A stretch of 64,000 nt of DNA, from positions 310,001 through 374,000 of the forward strand of contig NZ_MTBP01000002.1 of NCBI RefSeq assembly GCF_002911665.1, read 5' to 3'. This stretch comes from Actinomadura rubteroloni (GTDB taxonomy: Bacteria > Actinomycetota > Actinomycetes > Streptosporangiales > Streptosporangiaceae). Of this stretch, positions 1 to 8,337 are shown piece after piece (within the stretch, counting starts at the first letter, position 1; each line of letters opens with the position of its first letter). The translations under genes and the position numbers were made by a program. The notes below the pieces were generated by a model. That model had not been told where the DNA came from, did no database searches, and saw nothing but the letters and a program-made list of their open reading frames with translations.

Positions 1-199
1 CGGCGTAGGTGGTGAGCAGTTCGGTCAGCTCGGCGGTGAAGACGGGGTCGCGGCGGGCTGCCTCGAACTCGGCGGTCAGCTCGTCCAGCGCGGCCATCAG
101 GGCCTCGGGGGCGAAGCGCCCGCCGTAGACGCCGAAGCGTCCGGCCGCGTCGGGGACGGGTGCGGGCACGGCGGAGCCGCGCTCGGAATGGATGGTCAT
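1..199 (-). CDS. trpB: Tryptophan synthase beta chain, 5' part only (cut by window edge)
   Basis: Only the first 66 codons lie in the window; the gene runs off the left edge. TrpB joins indole and serine to make tryptophan in the cytoplasm, using pyridoxal phosphate, in a complex with TrpA. The visible part shows the family's N-terminal signature: [16 protein letters not shown] at about residues 20-35, followed by a helix ending TELLTTYA. The ATG at 199 is the first in frame and fits the usual short leader before this motif. It lies downstream of trpC on the same strand, 116 bases away, so the two are probably co-transcribed with trpA beyond the edge. The lysine and catalytic residues are outside the window. 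Confidence 0.93.
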   Translation of the reverse strand, partial: MTIHSERGSAVPAPVPDAAGRFGVYGGRFAPEALMAALDELTAEFEAARRDPVFTAELTELLTTYA

Positions 200-238
200 C
201 GAAGAGTGCGTCCTGTCAGGCGATGGAAGGCGGTCCGG

Positions 239-292
239 TCAGTGCGACGTCGGGACGGCCCGCCATCGCTCGCGCAGCGGCTCCATCAGCAT
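239..292 (-). CDS. Possible 17-residue leader ORF between trpC and trpB
   Basis: The frame reads MLMEPLRERWRAVPTSH and stops, 39 bases before the trpB start codon. A good -10 box, TAGGGT (299-304), ends exactly six bases before the ATG, the same spacing seen at other probable leaderless starts in this window. It contains a single Trp codon, so classical Trp-codon attenuation is not obvious. It could be a real micro-ORF coupled to trpB expression, or a chance frame behind an internal promoter for trpB. I do not recognise a homologue with certainty. Confidence 0.35.
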   Translation of the reverse strand: MLMEPLRERWRAVPTSH

Positions 293-315
293 GCCCGTAC
301 CCTACCGGTTCCCCG

Positions 316-1122
316 TCAGCTGCCCTGCCGCAGCGCCGGGTGCGCGCCCGCCGCGACGAGGTCGGCGACGGCGGCGCGCGGGTCCCGGCCGCGGACCAGG
401 CTCTCCCCGACCAGGACGGCGTCGGCCCCGGCGGAGGCGTAGGCGAGCAGGTCGTGCGGGCCGCGCACCCCGGACTCGGCGATCCGCACGACGTCCTTCG
501 GGACGAGCGGCGCGAGCCGGGCGAACACCTCGCGGTCCACGCGGAGGGTCTTCAGGTCGCGGGCGTTGATCCCGATGACCTTGGCGCCCGCGTCGACCGC
601 GCGGGCCACCTCCTCCTCGGTGTGCGCCTCGACGAGCGGCAGCAGCCCGATCGACTCGGCCCGCTCGACGAGCGACACCAGGGCGTCCTGGTCGAGCGCG
701 GCGACGATCAGCAGGGCGACGTCGGCGCCGTGGGCCCGCGCCTCCCAGAGCTGGTAGGACGTGACGATGAAGTCCTTGCGCAGGACCGCGATGTCCACGC
801 TGGCGCGGACGTCGGCGAGGTCGGCGAGGCTGCCGCCGAACTTGCGGCCCTCGGTGAGCACGCTGATGATCTTGGCGCCGCCCGCCTCGTAGTCGCGGGC
901 GAGCGCGGCCGGGTCGGCGATGGCGGCGAGCGCGCCCTTGGACGGGCTGCTGCGCTTGACCTCGGCGATCACCCCGACGCCCTGCCCGCGCAGCGCCGCG
1001 AGGGCGTCCCGGGGGGCGGGGGCCTGCTCGGCGCGGGCCTTGAGGTCGTCCAGCGACGTCTCCCGCTGCCTTTCGGCGAGATCGGCACGCACGCCTTCGA
1101 TGATCTCGTCGAGCACGCTCAC
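316..1122 (-). CDS. trpC: Indole-3-glycerol phosphate synthase
   Basis: This 268-residue (beta/alpha)8-barrel enzyme closes the indole ring of CdRP with loss of CO2 and water, the fourth step of tryptophan synthesis, in the cytoplasm. Diagnostic segments are [13 protein letters not shown] near residue 51 (catalytic lysine in KRSSPSKG), VLRKDFIV (second lysine), GINARDLKT and IAESGV. The length is normal. The start is a GTG at 1122; an ATG alternative with better context is not present. It follows the DUF2752 gene after a 97-base gap holding a possible promoter, and precedes trpB. No TrpF gene is seen here; in actinobacteria the HisA homologue PriA usually does that step, and a hisA/priA gene is present at 14.5 kb. 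Confidence 0.95.
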   Translation of the reverse strand: MSVLDEIIEGVRADLAERQRETSLDDLKARAEQAPAPRDALAALRGQGVGVIAEVKRSSPSKGALAAIADPAALARDYEAGGAKIISVLTEGRKFGGSLADLADVRASVDIAVLRKDFIVTSYQLWEARAHGADVALLIVAALDQDALVSLVERAESIGLLPLVEAHTEEEVARAVDAGAKVIGINARDLKTLRVDREVFARLAPLVPKDVVRIAESGVRGPHDLLAYASAGADAVLVGESLVRGRDPRAAVADLVAAGAHPALRQGS

Positions 1123-1157
1123 GGTAGGCCCCCAGACTCGGTCGATCGGTGGCCCCG

Positions 1158-1163
1158 ATCGTA
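1158..1163 (-). promoter_or_regulatory. Possible -10 box for trpC
   Basis: On the minus strand the hexamer is TACGAT, about 35 bases before the trpC GTG, giving an RNA leader of roughly 29 bases. No convincing -35 box is visible. trpC may instead be read through from the DUF2752 gene. Confidence 0.3.
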
Positions 1164-1219
1164 TCCGCAGGGTCCGACGCTCCCGAACGTCGGGGCGCCG
1201 CCGGACCGCCCGGATTCAC

Positions 1220-1645
1220 TCAGGGCGCCAGGACGTGTGCGAACGGCAGATTGCGGACGATCCAGTACACGAGCGCGATGCCGAAGGCCGTCCAGCCGGC
1301 GGCGGGGGTGAACAGCGCGGAGCGCATCCGCTCGCCGTGCGCCGCGAGCCACGTCCAGCGTCCCCACAGGTAGAGCGCGGCGGGCAGCAGCAGGAACGCG
1401 AGGGGGTTCGAGCCGAACGCGGTGCCCACGTGCCCGTGGACGAGCGAGTTCACCATCCGCAGCCCCCCGCACCCCGGGCAGTAGTAGCCCGAGACGGCCA
1501 GGAACGGGCAGGACGGGTAGTGGCCGTGCTCGTGCGGATCGACCAGCCCGACGAGAGCCACCGCGCCCGCCGTCACCGCCGCGACCACCGCGGGCCCGGC
1601 CAGGGCGCGCTGGACGGGGCGGCGCGCGGTCGGCGTTCGGCTCAC
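1220..1645 (-). CDS. DUF2752 family membrane protein
   Basis: A 141-residue protein with about three hydrophobic segments (roughly residues 13-33, 85-100, 118-135). It carries the family's cysteine signature: CPFLAVSGYYCPGCGGLR at about residues 46-63, that is one Cys, then CPGCG followed by Arg. The biochemical role of DUF2752 proteins is not established; the CPGCG motif suggests metal or thiol chemistry at the membrane, which is inference. It starts at a GTG with GGAG just upstream, nine bases after the response regulator stop, and sits inside the hisI-to-trpC block, a common actinobacterial position. Confidence 0.8.
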   Translation of the reverse strand: MSRTPTARRPVQRALAGPAVVAAVTAGAVALVGLVDPHEHGHYPSCPFLAVSGYYCPGCGGLRMVNSLVHGHVGTAFGSNPLAFLLLPAALYLWGRWTWLAAHGERMRSALFTPAAGWTAFGIALVYWIVRNLPFAHVLAP

Positions 1646-1654
1646 CGCTCCAGC

Positions 1655-2311
1655 CTAGGCGTCCAGGACGTACCCGACGCCGCGCACCGTCCGGATCGAG
1701 CCGCCGTCGCCGAGCTTGGCGCGGAGCTGCGCGATGTGGACGTCAACCGTCCGGCTGCCCGACGACGACGCCGGCCCCCACGCCCCGGCGAGGAGCTGCT
1801 CGCGGGTGAAGACGCGGCCGGGGCTGCCCGCGAGGAACCGCAGCAGGTCGAACTCGGTGGCGGTGAGGGCCACCGGGCGTTCGCCGATCCCGGCCGTCCG
1901 GGCGGCGGGGTCGAGAACGAGCGCGCCCGCCCGCAGGGGCGCGGTGCCGTCGTCCCGGCGCAGCGCGGCGAGGACGGCGGCGACGAGCGTCCGCGGCCCG
2001 AACGGCCGCGTCAGCCGATGCACCCCGAGATCGCCGGGACCGTCCGACGGCCCGGTCACGGCGAGGACGGGCGCGGCGTCCGCGGCGTCCGCAACGCGCC
2101 GGAGCAGCGCCGCCGGAGCGGGGGACACCGACAGGTCCAGGACGACGGCGGCGGGACGGGCGCGCGCCGTCCGTCCCGCCGCCCGCTCGGGGTCGCGCTC
2201 GATCTCCACCTCGAAGCCCTCGCGGGCGAGGTAGCGGCGCTCCAGCTCGGCGACCGCCGGATCGTGCTCGGCGACCAGGACCAGCCCGGCGTGCTCGGCG
2301 CCGCCCGTCAC
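1655..2311 (-). CDS. OmpR/PhoB-type response regulator, orphan, atypical receiver
   Basis: A 218-residue two-domain protein. The N-terminal receiver keeps a phospho-acceptor Asp in VVLDLSV and the switch Thr in VLAVTG, but the conserved Lys of the usual KPF is Arg (TRPFGP) and the acidic pocket reads AEHD instead of two acidic residues in a row. The C-terminal winged helix is typical (TATEFDLLRFL, TVDVHIAQLRAKL, IRTVRGVGYVLD). No histidine kinase gene is adjacent. The GTG start at 2311 overlaps the upstream membrane-protein stop by four bases (GTGA), so translation is probably coupled and the regulator is made together with his/trp enzymes. Its target genes cannot be read from the sequence. 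Confidence 0.88.
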   Translation of the reverse strand: MTGGAEHAGLVLVAEHDPAVAELERRYLAREGFEVEIERDPERAAGRTARARPAAVVLDLSVSPAPAALLRRVADAADAAPVLAVTGPSDGPGDLGVHRLTRPFGPRTLVAAVLAALRRDDGTAPLRAGALVLDPAARTAGIGERPVALTATEFDLLRFLAGSPGRVFTREQLLAGAWGPASSSGSRTVDVHIAQLRAKLGDGGSIRTVRGVGYVLDA

Positions 2312-2925
2312 CGCCGGCGGCCCGCAGGACGCTCGGCGTCGTCGGCGGTGGGGTCCTCGCCCCGGTCCAGCGACTTCCAGAGCGCGGCGGCGTCGTCGGG
2401 CTCCGCGGGACGAGCGGCGGCACGTCCGGCGCGCTCGTACCGGGCCGACATGCCGGGCCAGCGCGCCCCGCGCACCAGCACGACCAGCCCCCCGGTCGCC
2501 AGCAGGACGCCGCCCGCCGCCGAGGCGAGCCACCACAGCGACGTCGTGACCTCCGGCCGCGCCCCGAGCCGCAGCAGCGCGGACTTCTCCCCCGCCACCG
2601 CGATGACGTGCGCGTGCCCGACGGCCGTGACCGACGCGTAGACCATCAGCCCGCCGAACACCGCGAGCAGCGCGCCGACCACCGACCGGCCGCGTCCCGG
2701 GACGGCGAACAGCGCCGCGACCCCGGCGAGCCCCGCCCAGCCGAGCGCGCCCGCCCAGCCGAGGTCCCCGCCGGTGAGATGCCCGGCGAACGGCGTGATC
2801 GCGTCACGGGCGCGGACCGTGGCCCACGGCCGTCCCGCCGCGAGCAGCGTCAGGCCAGCGCCCGCCGCGCACAGCAGCGCCGCCAGACCGCGCTCGCGCG
2901 CGGCCGACCCCTCGCGCCCGCTCAT
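2308..2925 (-). CDS. Trp-operon-associated membrane protein (TIGR02234-type)
   Basis: A 205-residue protein with four predicted membrane segments (about residues 14-30, 52-72, 80-100 and 128-150), and a charged, Arg/Ala/Asp-rich C-terminal tail in the cytoplasm. Size, topology and position between hisI and trpC match the actinobacterial family annotated only as Trp biosynthesis-associated membrane protein; the function is unknown. The ATG at 2925 overlaps the hisI stop by four bases (ATGA), and its own stop overlaps the response regulator GTG. An upstream in-frame extension inside hisI was not chosen because it lacks hydrophobic character and only shadows hisI. Confidence 0.82.
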   Translation of the reverse strand: MSGREGSAARERGLAALLCAAGAGLTLLAAGRPWATVRARDAITPFAGHLTGGDLGWAGALGWAGLAGVAALFAVPGRGRSVVGALLAVFGGLMVYASVTAVGHAHVIAVAGEKSALLRLGARPEVTTSLWWLASAAGGVLLATGGLVVLVRGARWPGMSARYERAGRAAARPAEPDDAAALWKSLDRGEDPTADDAERPAGRRR

Positions 2926-3302
2926 GACGAGACGGCGGGCCGCTCCCCCACCACCGCGTCGAGGACGTCGGCGTCCCAGCACGTGCGGTCCCCGGTGTGG
3001 CACGCCCCGCCGACCTGGTCCACCTTGACGAGAATGGCGTCGGCGTCGCAGTCGAGAGCGACGGACTTCACCCACTGCTGGTGCCCGGACGACTCACCCT
3101 TCACCCAGTACTCCTGGCGGCTGCGCGACCAGTAGGTGCAGCGGCCGGTGGTGAGGGTGCGGTGCAGCGCCTCGTCGTCCATCCACCCGAGCATGAGCAC
3201 CTCGCCGGTGTCGTACTGCTGGGCGATGGCCGGGAGCAGCCCATTGGGGTCCCGCTTGAGACGTTCGGCGATCTTGGGGTCCAGGTTGGACGAGGAAGAC
3301 AT
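2922..3302 (-). CDS. hisI: Phosphoribosyl-AMP cyclohydrolase
   Basis: A 126-residue zinc enzyme that opens the purine ring of phosphoribosyl-AMP, the third step of histidine synthesis. The family motifs are all present: [31 protein letters not shown] and the metal-binding segment [21 protein letters not shown], with the Cys and His ligands. Length is normal for a stand-alone HisI; no HisE domain is fused. It heads the minus-strand block leading to trpC, 10 kb away from the other his genes. A minus-strand CACAAT (3310-3315) seven bases before the ATG suggests a leaderless or near-leaderless transcript; GGGAGC also precedes the ATG. Confidence 0.95.
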   Translation of the reverse strand: MSSSSNLDPKIAERLKRDPNGLLPAIAQQYDTGEVLMLGWMDDEALHRTLTTGRCTYWSRSRQEYWVKGESSGHQQWVKSVALDCDADAILVKVDQVGGACHTGDRTCWDADVLDAVVGERPAVSS

Positions 3303-3424
3303 GCTCCCTATTGTGCCGTGCCCCCGCCGGCACCCGCCCCGAGTTATCCCCCGGCCTCGTGCCGGGGGCGCGAGCGATCCTCGCCGCGCGACCGCCCCGG
3401 CCGGGGAACGCTGGGCGGCAGAAC

Positions 3425-3464
3425 AAAAAACAGCCCGCGCCCCTGGCCGGGACGCGGGCTGTTT
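3425..3464 (-). terminator. Rho-independent terminator of the cold-shock gene
   Basis: On the minus strand a 12-base stem AAACAGCCCGCG / CGCGGGCTGTTT encloses a GC-rich loop and is followed by further T residues. It starts 18 bases after the csp stop. It would also shield hisI from csp transcription. Confidence 0.85.
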
Positions 3465-3482
3465 CGACGATTGTGGGCGGTG

Positions 3483-3689
3483 TTACAGGGGGGTCACCTG
3501 GTCGGCCTGCGGGCCGCGGTTACCCTGCGTCACCTCGAACTGGACGCGCTGGTTCTCGTCCAGCGTGCGGTACCCGGAGGACTGGATCGCCGAGTAGTGC
3601 ACGAAGACGTCCGGCCCGCCGCCGTCCACGGCGATGAAGCCGAAGCCCTTCTCGGCGTTGAACCACTTTACGGTGCCCTGCTGGGGCAT
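3483..3689 (-). CDS. Cold-shock domain protein
   Basis: A 68-residue single OB-fold protein that binds single-stranded RNA or DNA and melts RNA structure. Both nucleic-acid-binding motifs are intact: KGFGFI (RNP1) at about residues 14-19 and VFVHYSAI (RNP2) at 29-36. It begins [15 protein letters not shown], typical of actinobacterial CspA-like proteins. The ATG at 3689 has a strong AAGGAGA Shine-Dalgarno; longer in-frame starts upstream read non-protein-like sequence. It is monocistronic, with its own terminator. The sequence upstream is relatively AT-rich, allowing a long 5' leader as in other cold-shock genes. Confidence 0.96.
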   Translation of the reverse strand: MPQQGTVKWFNAEKGFGFIAVDGGGPDVFVHYSAIQSSGYRTLDENQRVQFEVTQGNRGPQADQVTPL

Positions 3690-4625
3690 GTCTTTCTCCT
3701 TGCGGCAAAACGTGGGTCCACACCTCGCGGACCCAGTGCGGTCGCCGCGGAACGTCCTCGCCCCCGGTACGGTCCCGGAAAAGCCAAAACGCCCGCTGTC
3801 ATCAGTCCGCGGACGTCTGGACAAACGATCGAGAACCACGACTGCAACCGACGACCCCACCGTATCACCGGTTCCGCGTAAAACGGAGGGGCGGCAAGGC
3901 CCATGATTCCCCTCTCGGCGAACTGCCCCGCCAAAATCCCCAACCGTTCTCCGTCAGGGCGTTGACCGCACCGGTCGGGAGCCTCTCGCCGGACGTGCGC
4001 GACCGCCGTCCGGCCGCCGCGTACGGGGCGTTCCGGGCATCCGACCCGCACGTCCGCACGACCTGTCCGGTTCGGAAGGAACACCGACGTCCGGGTCCCC
4101 GTGGCCGCCGCCCGGTGCCGCGGACGACGCCGCGCGCCGCACGGGCGGTGCTCACTTTCCTTAGGACAAAACGGACCATTTTGATACGCGCCCACAAGGT
4201 TTCCCCGGGTGCGCGCCGACGGGCCCGCGGCGGAGCACCCGCCGCACCGCCGCGATGTCCCCGTGATGAACAAGAAACTCGGCGTTGATGGCGCATTCGG
4301 CCACTTCGGAACGCGCGTCCGGAGACGGCGCGGGAGGTCCGTGGCGAATCGGCCGGATGGGCAGCGGGAACGGCACGCGGGCCGGGACGGGAGTGGCGGG
4401 TCGGGGTGCCTCGATGCGGTCGGACGGGAGCGGTCGGACGGCCCGGCGCGCGACCGGGACGCCGCCCGGACGAGAGTACGCGCACGAACCCCCTGCTCCG
4501 ATCGTACGCGGACGAACCCGGGAATAGCCGTCATCGCCGGATGGTAGGCATAACCAGGCCGAAACCCCCGGGAAGCGCCTCGCGGGGGCTCGCGCCGTGC
4601 GCCGAGAACGACGAAGGAGTCCGCC
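3690..4625. other. 936-base non-coding region with direct repeats and an inverted repeat
   Basis: No frame here has the strong GC-third-position bias of the flanking genes. It holds the csp 5' region (minus strand) and the upstream region of the ABC exporter (plus strand). Two items stand out. First, a 16-base direct repeat GTACGCG(C/G)ACGAACCC occurs at 4476-4491 and 4504-4519, spaced 28 bases, about 100 bases before the exporter start. Second, an inverted repeat CAAAA-CGGACCA-TTTTG lies at 4167-4183 in a locally AT-rich patch. Either could bind a regulator of the exporter; no regulator gene is adjacent. Confidence 0.5.
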
Positions 4626-6473
4626 GTGCCACCGAACGCGCCCCCCAGAGCGCCGTCCCGGAAACAGGACGCACCACGCCGGGTCGACCCCCACATGCTG
4701 CGGGAGGGGCTGGGGGTGATGGGGGTCGCCGTCCGGGCCGAGCCGCGCGCGTTCGCGGTGGCCGTGGGCGCGAGCGCGCTGTACGCCGCGACGACCGTCG
4801 GCACCGCCCAGGTGCTCGGGCACGTGACCGAGCACGTCGTGCTGCCCGCGTTCGCGGCGGGCCGGACGACGGCGGGCGCGCTGGCGGCCTCGGCCGCCGC
4901 GATCGTCGGGGTCGCGTTCCTCAAGGCGCTCGGGGTGGCGGGCCGCCGCTTCTACGCCGGGCTCGTCCAGTACCGGATGCAGGCCGCCTACCGGCGGGCC
5001 GTGACGCGCCGCTACCTGGAACTCCCCGCCTCCTGGCACGCCCGGCACCCGGCGGGCGAGCTGCTGTCGAACGCCAACGCCGACGTCGAGGCGGTGTGGG
5101 CGCCGCTGGCGCCGCTGCCGATGGCGATCGGGGTCGCGTTCATGCTGGTCATCGCGGCCGTGGCGATCGTGCTGGTCGACCCGGTCGTGGCCGTCGTGGC
5201 GCTGCTGGTGTTCCCGGCGGTCGCGCTCCTGAACGTCTTCTACCAGCGGCGGCTGGCCCCGGCGGCGACACGCGCGCAGCGGCTGCGGGCCGGGGTGAGC
5301 GAGGTCGCGCACGAGAGCTTCGAGGGCGCCCTGGTCGTCAAGACGCTCGGCCGGGAGGCCGCCGAGACCGAGCGGTTCGCGCGGCGGGCGGAGGAGCTGC
5401 GGGACGCCAACATCGCCGTCGGACGCGTCCGGGGCCTGCTCGACCCGCTGCTGGAGGCGCTGCCGAACCTTGGCGTGCTGGCCGTCCTGCTGGTCGGGAC
5501 GATGCGCGTCGACGGCGGCGCGATGACCGCCGGCGACCTGGTCAGCGTGGCGTACCTGTTCACGCTGCTGGCGTGGCCGATCCGCGCGCTCGGCTGGGTG
5601 CTGGCGGACGTGCCGCGCAGCGTGGTCGGATGGCGGCGCGTCCGGGCCGTCCTGGACGAGCGGGACACGATGCCGCACGGCGACCGGGACGTCCCTGGCG
5701 ACGGCGCGGCGGCGCTGGCCGTCCGCGACGTGCGGTTCGGCTACGGCGCGGGCGACGTCCTGCGGAGCGTGTCGTTCGACGTCGAGCCGGGCCGGACGGT
5801 CGCGGTGGTCGGGCCGACGGGCGCGGGCAAGTCCACGCTGACGAACCTGCTGGTCCGGCTGGTGGACCCGGCCGAGGGCGCGGTGCTGCTGGACGGCGTG
5901 GACGTCCGCGAGACCGGTCCGGGCGTCCTCGCGGCGAACGTCGCGCTCGTCCCCCAGCACGCGTTCCTGTTCGACGACACCGTGCGCGGCAACGTGGCGC
6001 TGGGCGCCGACGTGACCGACGACCGCGTGTGGGAGGCGCTGCGGCTGGCGCAGGCCGACGGGTTCGTGGCCGGCCTCGCGCACGGCCTGGACACCCGCGT
6101 CGGCGAGCGCGGCACGACCCTGTCGGGCGGGCAGCGGCAGCGGCTCGCGCTGGCGCGGGCGCTCGTGCGGCGGCCCCGGCTGCTGGTGCTGGACGACGCG
6201 ACGTCCAGCGTGGACCCGAGCGTCGAGGCGCGGATCCTGGCGGGCCTGCGGGAGAGCTCGGCGGGCGTGACCGTCCTGGTCGTCGCCTACCGCAAGGCCA
6301 CGATCGCGCTCGCCGACGAGGTCGTCTACCTGGAGCACGGCGCGACACAGGCGCGCGGCGCCCACGCCGACCTGCTGGAACGCTCGCCCGGCTACCGCGA
6401 CCTCGTCACCGCCTACGAGCGGGCCGAGGCCGAGCGGGCGGCGGACGCGAGCGGCGAGGAGGCCGTCCGATGA
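4626..6473 (+). CDS. ABC exporter half-transporter, subunit with degenerate ATP site
   Basis: A 615-residue type IV (exporter-fold) ABC protein: an N-terminal six-helix membrane domain (about 40-330) and a C-terminal ATPase domain (about 365-600). Walker A is GPTGAGKST (Lys402), the Q-loop is VPQHAFLFDD and the signature is canonical LSGGQ (499-503). However, the catalytic Glu after Walker B is Asp (Asp524 in LVLDDATS) and the H-loop His is Tyr (Tyr555 in VVAYRK). This marks the non-hydrolysing half of a heterodimeric exporter. The partner gene follows with an ATGA overlap. Substrate is unknown; such pairs export drugs, lipids, siderophores or peptides. The ATG at 4626 is preceded by GAAGGAGTCC. 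Confidence 0.93.
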   Translation: MPPNAPPRAPSRKQDAPRRVDPHMLREGLGVMGVAVRAEPRAFAVAVGASALYAATTVGTAQVLGHVTEHVVLPAFAAGRTTAGALAASAAAIVGVAFLKALGVAGRRFYAGLVQYRMQAAYRRAVTRRYLELPASWHARHPAGELLSNANADVEAVWAPLAPLPMAIGVAFMLVIAAVAIVLVDPVVAVVALLVFPAVALLNVFYQRRLAPAATRAQRLRAGVSEVAHESFEGALVVKTLGREAAETERFARRAEELRDANIAVGRVRGLLDPLLEALPNLGVLAVLLVGTMRVDGGAMTAGDLVSVAYLFTLLAWPIRALGWVLADVPRSVVGWRRVRAVLDERDTMPHGDRDVPGDGAAALAVRDVRFGYGAGDVLRSVSFDVEPGRTVAVVGPTGAGKSTLTNLLVRLVDPAEGAVLLDGVDVRETGPGVLAANVALVPQHAFLFDDTVRGNVALGADVTDDRVWEALRLAQADGFVAGLAHGLDTRVGERGTTLSGGQRQRLALARALVRRPRLLVLDDATSSVDPSVEARILAGLRESSAGVTVLVVAYRKATIALADEVVYLEHGATQARGAHADLLERSPGYRDLVTAYERAEAERAADASGEEAVR

Positions 6474-8263
6474 CCGCTCCGGTCACCGCGCTGAGCGGCG
6501 CGGCGGATACCGAGGGCGCGCTGCGGACGCTGCGGCGCGGCCTGCGGCTCAGCCCCGAGTTCACGGCGGGCCTGCCCGTCACGCTGGCGCTGGCGCTGCT
6601 GGCCACGGCGGGCCGCGTGGTCGTCCCGGTCGCGGTGCAGCAGACGATCGACCGGGGCCTCGGCGGGGACGGCGGCCCGGACCTGGCGTTCGTCCGCCTG
6701 ATGGTGCTGGCGTGCGCGGGGGCGGTGCTCCTGACGGCCGTGTGCGCGTACGCGATGAACGTGCGCCTGTACCGGACGTCGGAGACGGGCCTGACGAGCC
6801 TGCGGGTGCGGGCGTTCCGGCACGTCCACGACCTGTCGATGCTGACGCAGAGCGGCGAGCGGCGCGGAGCGCTCGTGTCCCGGGTGACCGGCGACGTCGA
6901 CCAGATCAGCCAGTTCATGCAGTACGGCGGGCTGATGATGATCATGGCGTCGGGCCAGCTCGTCGTCGCGACCGTCCTGATGGCCGTGTACTCGTGGCCG
7001 CTGGCGCTGCTGGTGTGGGCGGCGTTCGTGCCGCTCGGGTTCGCGCTGCGCCGGTTCCAGCGGATCATCTCGGCGGCGTACACGCGCGTCCGGGAGCGGA
7101 TGGGCGACCTGCTGGCCGCCGTCAGCGAGTCGGTGGTCGGCGCGTCCGTCATCCGCGCGTACGCCGCGCAGGACCGGACGGCCCGGCGCGTGGACGCGGC
7201 GGTGGACGGCCACAAGACCGCCCAGACCCGCGCGCAGGCGACCGTCGCGCTGACGTTCCCGACGTCGGAGCTGGTCGCGGCGGTCGCGACGGGGGCGGTC
7301 GTCGTCGCGGGCACGCTGCTCGGCATCGGCGGGCACCTCAGCGCCGGGAAGCTCGTGGCGTTCCTGTTCCTCGTCACCCTGTTCGTCAGCCCGATGCAGA
7401 CGGCGACCGAGGTGCTGAACGACGCGCAGAACGCGATCGCGGGCTGGCGGCGGGTGCTCGGCGTCCTGGACACCGAGCCGGACGTCGCCGACCCCGGCGA
7501 CCGCGGCCGGACGCTCCCGCGCGGCCCGATCGAGGTGCGGTTCGAGGACGTCGGGTTCGCCTACCCCGGCGGCCCGCCGGTGCTGCACGACGTGGACGCC
7601 GTCATCGCGCCGCGCACGCGGATCGCGGTCGTCGGCGAGACCGGGTCGGGCAAGACGACGTTCGCCAAGCTGCTGACCCGGCTGATGGACCCGGTGTCCG
7701 GCCGGATCCTCGTGGACGGCGTGCCGCTGGACGAGATCCGCTTCTCCTCACTGCGGGAGCGGATCGTCATGGTCCCCCAGGACGGGTTCCTGTTCGACGA
7801 CGCGCTCGGCGCGAACCTGCGGTACGGGCGGCCGGAGGCGTCCGACGACGACGTGCGCCGCGCGGTCGCCGACCTCGGCCTCGCGGGCTGGCTGGACGGC
7901 CTGCCGCGCGGCCTGGACACCCCGGTCGGGCAGCGCGGCGAGTCGCTGTCGGCGGGCGAGCGGCAGCTCGTCGCGCTGGTCCGCGCCTACCTGGCCGACC
8001 CGGACCTGCTGGTGCTGGACGAGGCGACGTCGGCGGTCGACCCGGCCACCGAGATCCGCATCCAGCGGGCGCTGGAGCGCCTGACGCGGGGCCGGACGGC
8101 CCTGTCGATCGCGCACCGGCTGTCCACGGCGGAGGCGGCCGACGAGGTGATCGTCTTCGACGCCGGCCGGATCGTCCAGCGGGGCCCGCACGCCGAGCTG
8201 GCCGCCGTCCCGGGCGTCTACGCCGACCTCTACGCGTCGTGGACGGCCCAGCGTGAGCTGTAA
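6470..8263 (+). CDS. ABC exporter half-transporter, catalytic subunit
   Basis: A 597-residue partner of the preceding protein with the same layout, membrane domain at about 30-325 and ATPase at about 350-590. Its own catalytic residues are intact: Walker A GETGSGKTT (Lys395), Glu518 after Walker B and His549 in SIAHRLST. Its signature, however, is LSAGE (493-497) instead of LSGGQ. In a head-to-tail dimer this altered signature faces the degenerate Walker B/H-loop of the first subunit, so exactly one of the two ATP sites is defective, as in known heterodimeric exporters. The ATG overlaps the upstream stop (ATGA). The stop TAA overlaps an ATG at 8263 that I judge not to be the next gene's start. 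Confidence 0.93.
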   Translation: MTAPVTALSGAADTEGALRTLRRGLRLSPEFTAGLPVTLALALLATAGRVVVPVAVQQTIDRGLGGDGGPDLAFVRLMVLACAGAVLLTAVCAYAMNVRLYRTSETGLTSLRVRAFRHVHDLSMLTQSGERRGALVSRVTGDVDQISQFMQYGGLMMIMASGQLVVATVLMAVYSWPLALLVWAAFVPLGFALRRFQRIISAAYTRVRERMGDLLAAVSESVVGASVIRAYAAQDRTARRVDAAVDGHKTAQTRAQATVALTFPTSELVAAVATGAVVVAGTLLGIGGHLSAGKLVAFLFLVTLFVSPMQTATEVLNDAQNAIAGWRRVLGVLDTEPDVADPGDRGRTLPRGPIEVRFEDVGFAYPGGPPVLHDVDAVIAPRTRIAVVGETGSGKTTFAKLLTRLMDPVSGRILVDGVPLDEIRFSSLRERIVMVPQDGFLFDDALGANLRYGRPEASDDDVRRAVADLGLAGWLDGLPRGLDTPVGQRGESLSAGERQLVALVRAYLADPDLLVLDEATSAVDPATEIRIQRALERLTRGRTALSIAHRLSTAEAADEVIVFDAGRIVQRGPHAELAAVPGVYADLYASWTAQREL

Positions 8264-8301
8264 TGGGACCGGCGACCGTTGAGGCGCGGGGAACAAAACA
8301 C

Positions 8302-8331
8302 TTGCCGGGAATCTGGTCGGCTGCGCATTCT
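8302..8331 (+). promoter_or_regulatory. Promoter for a probable leaderless mRNA
   Basis: TTGCCG (8302-8307), an 18-base spacer and CATTCT (8326-8331). The -10 box ends six bases before the GTG at 8338, placing transcription start on or next to the start codon. Confidence 0.5.
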
Positions 8332-8337
8332 GGCGAG

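Noticed and set aside
4161..6365. Long minus-strand open frame opposite the ABC exporter gene
   Set aside because: It is antisense to a clear ABC protein, reads as Arg/His/Gln-rich low-complexity sequence, and such shadow frames are expected in very GC-rich DNA. Its last 45 codons beyond the exporter gene look slightly protein-like but lack a ribosome-binding site and coding bias.
8263..8337. ATG at 8263 as start of the HEAT-like gene
   Set aside because: It overlaps the ABC stop but lacks a ribosome-binding site, and a well-placed promoter for the GTG at 8338 would then lie inside the gene. Not fully excluded.
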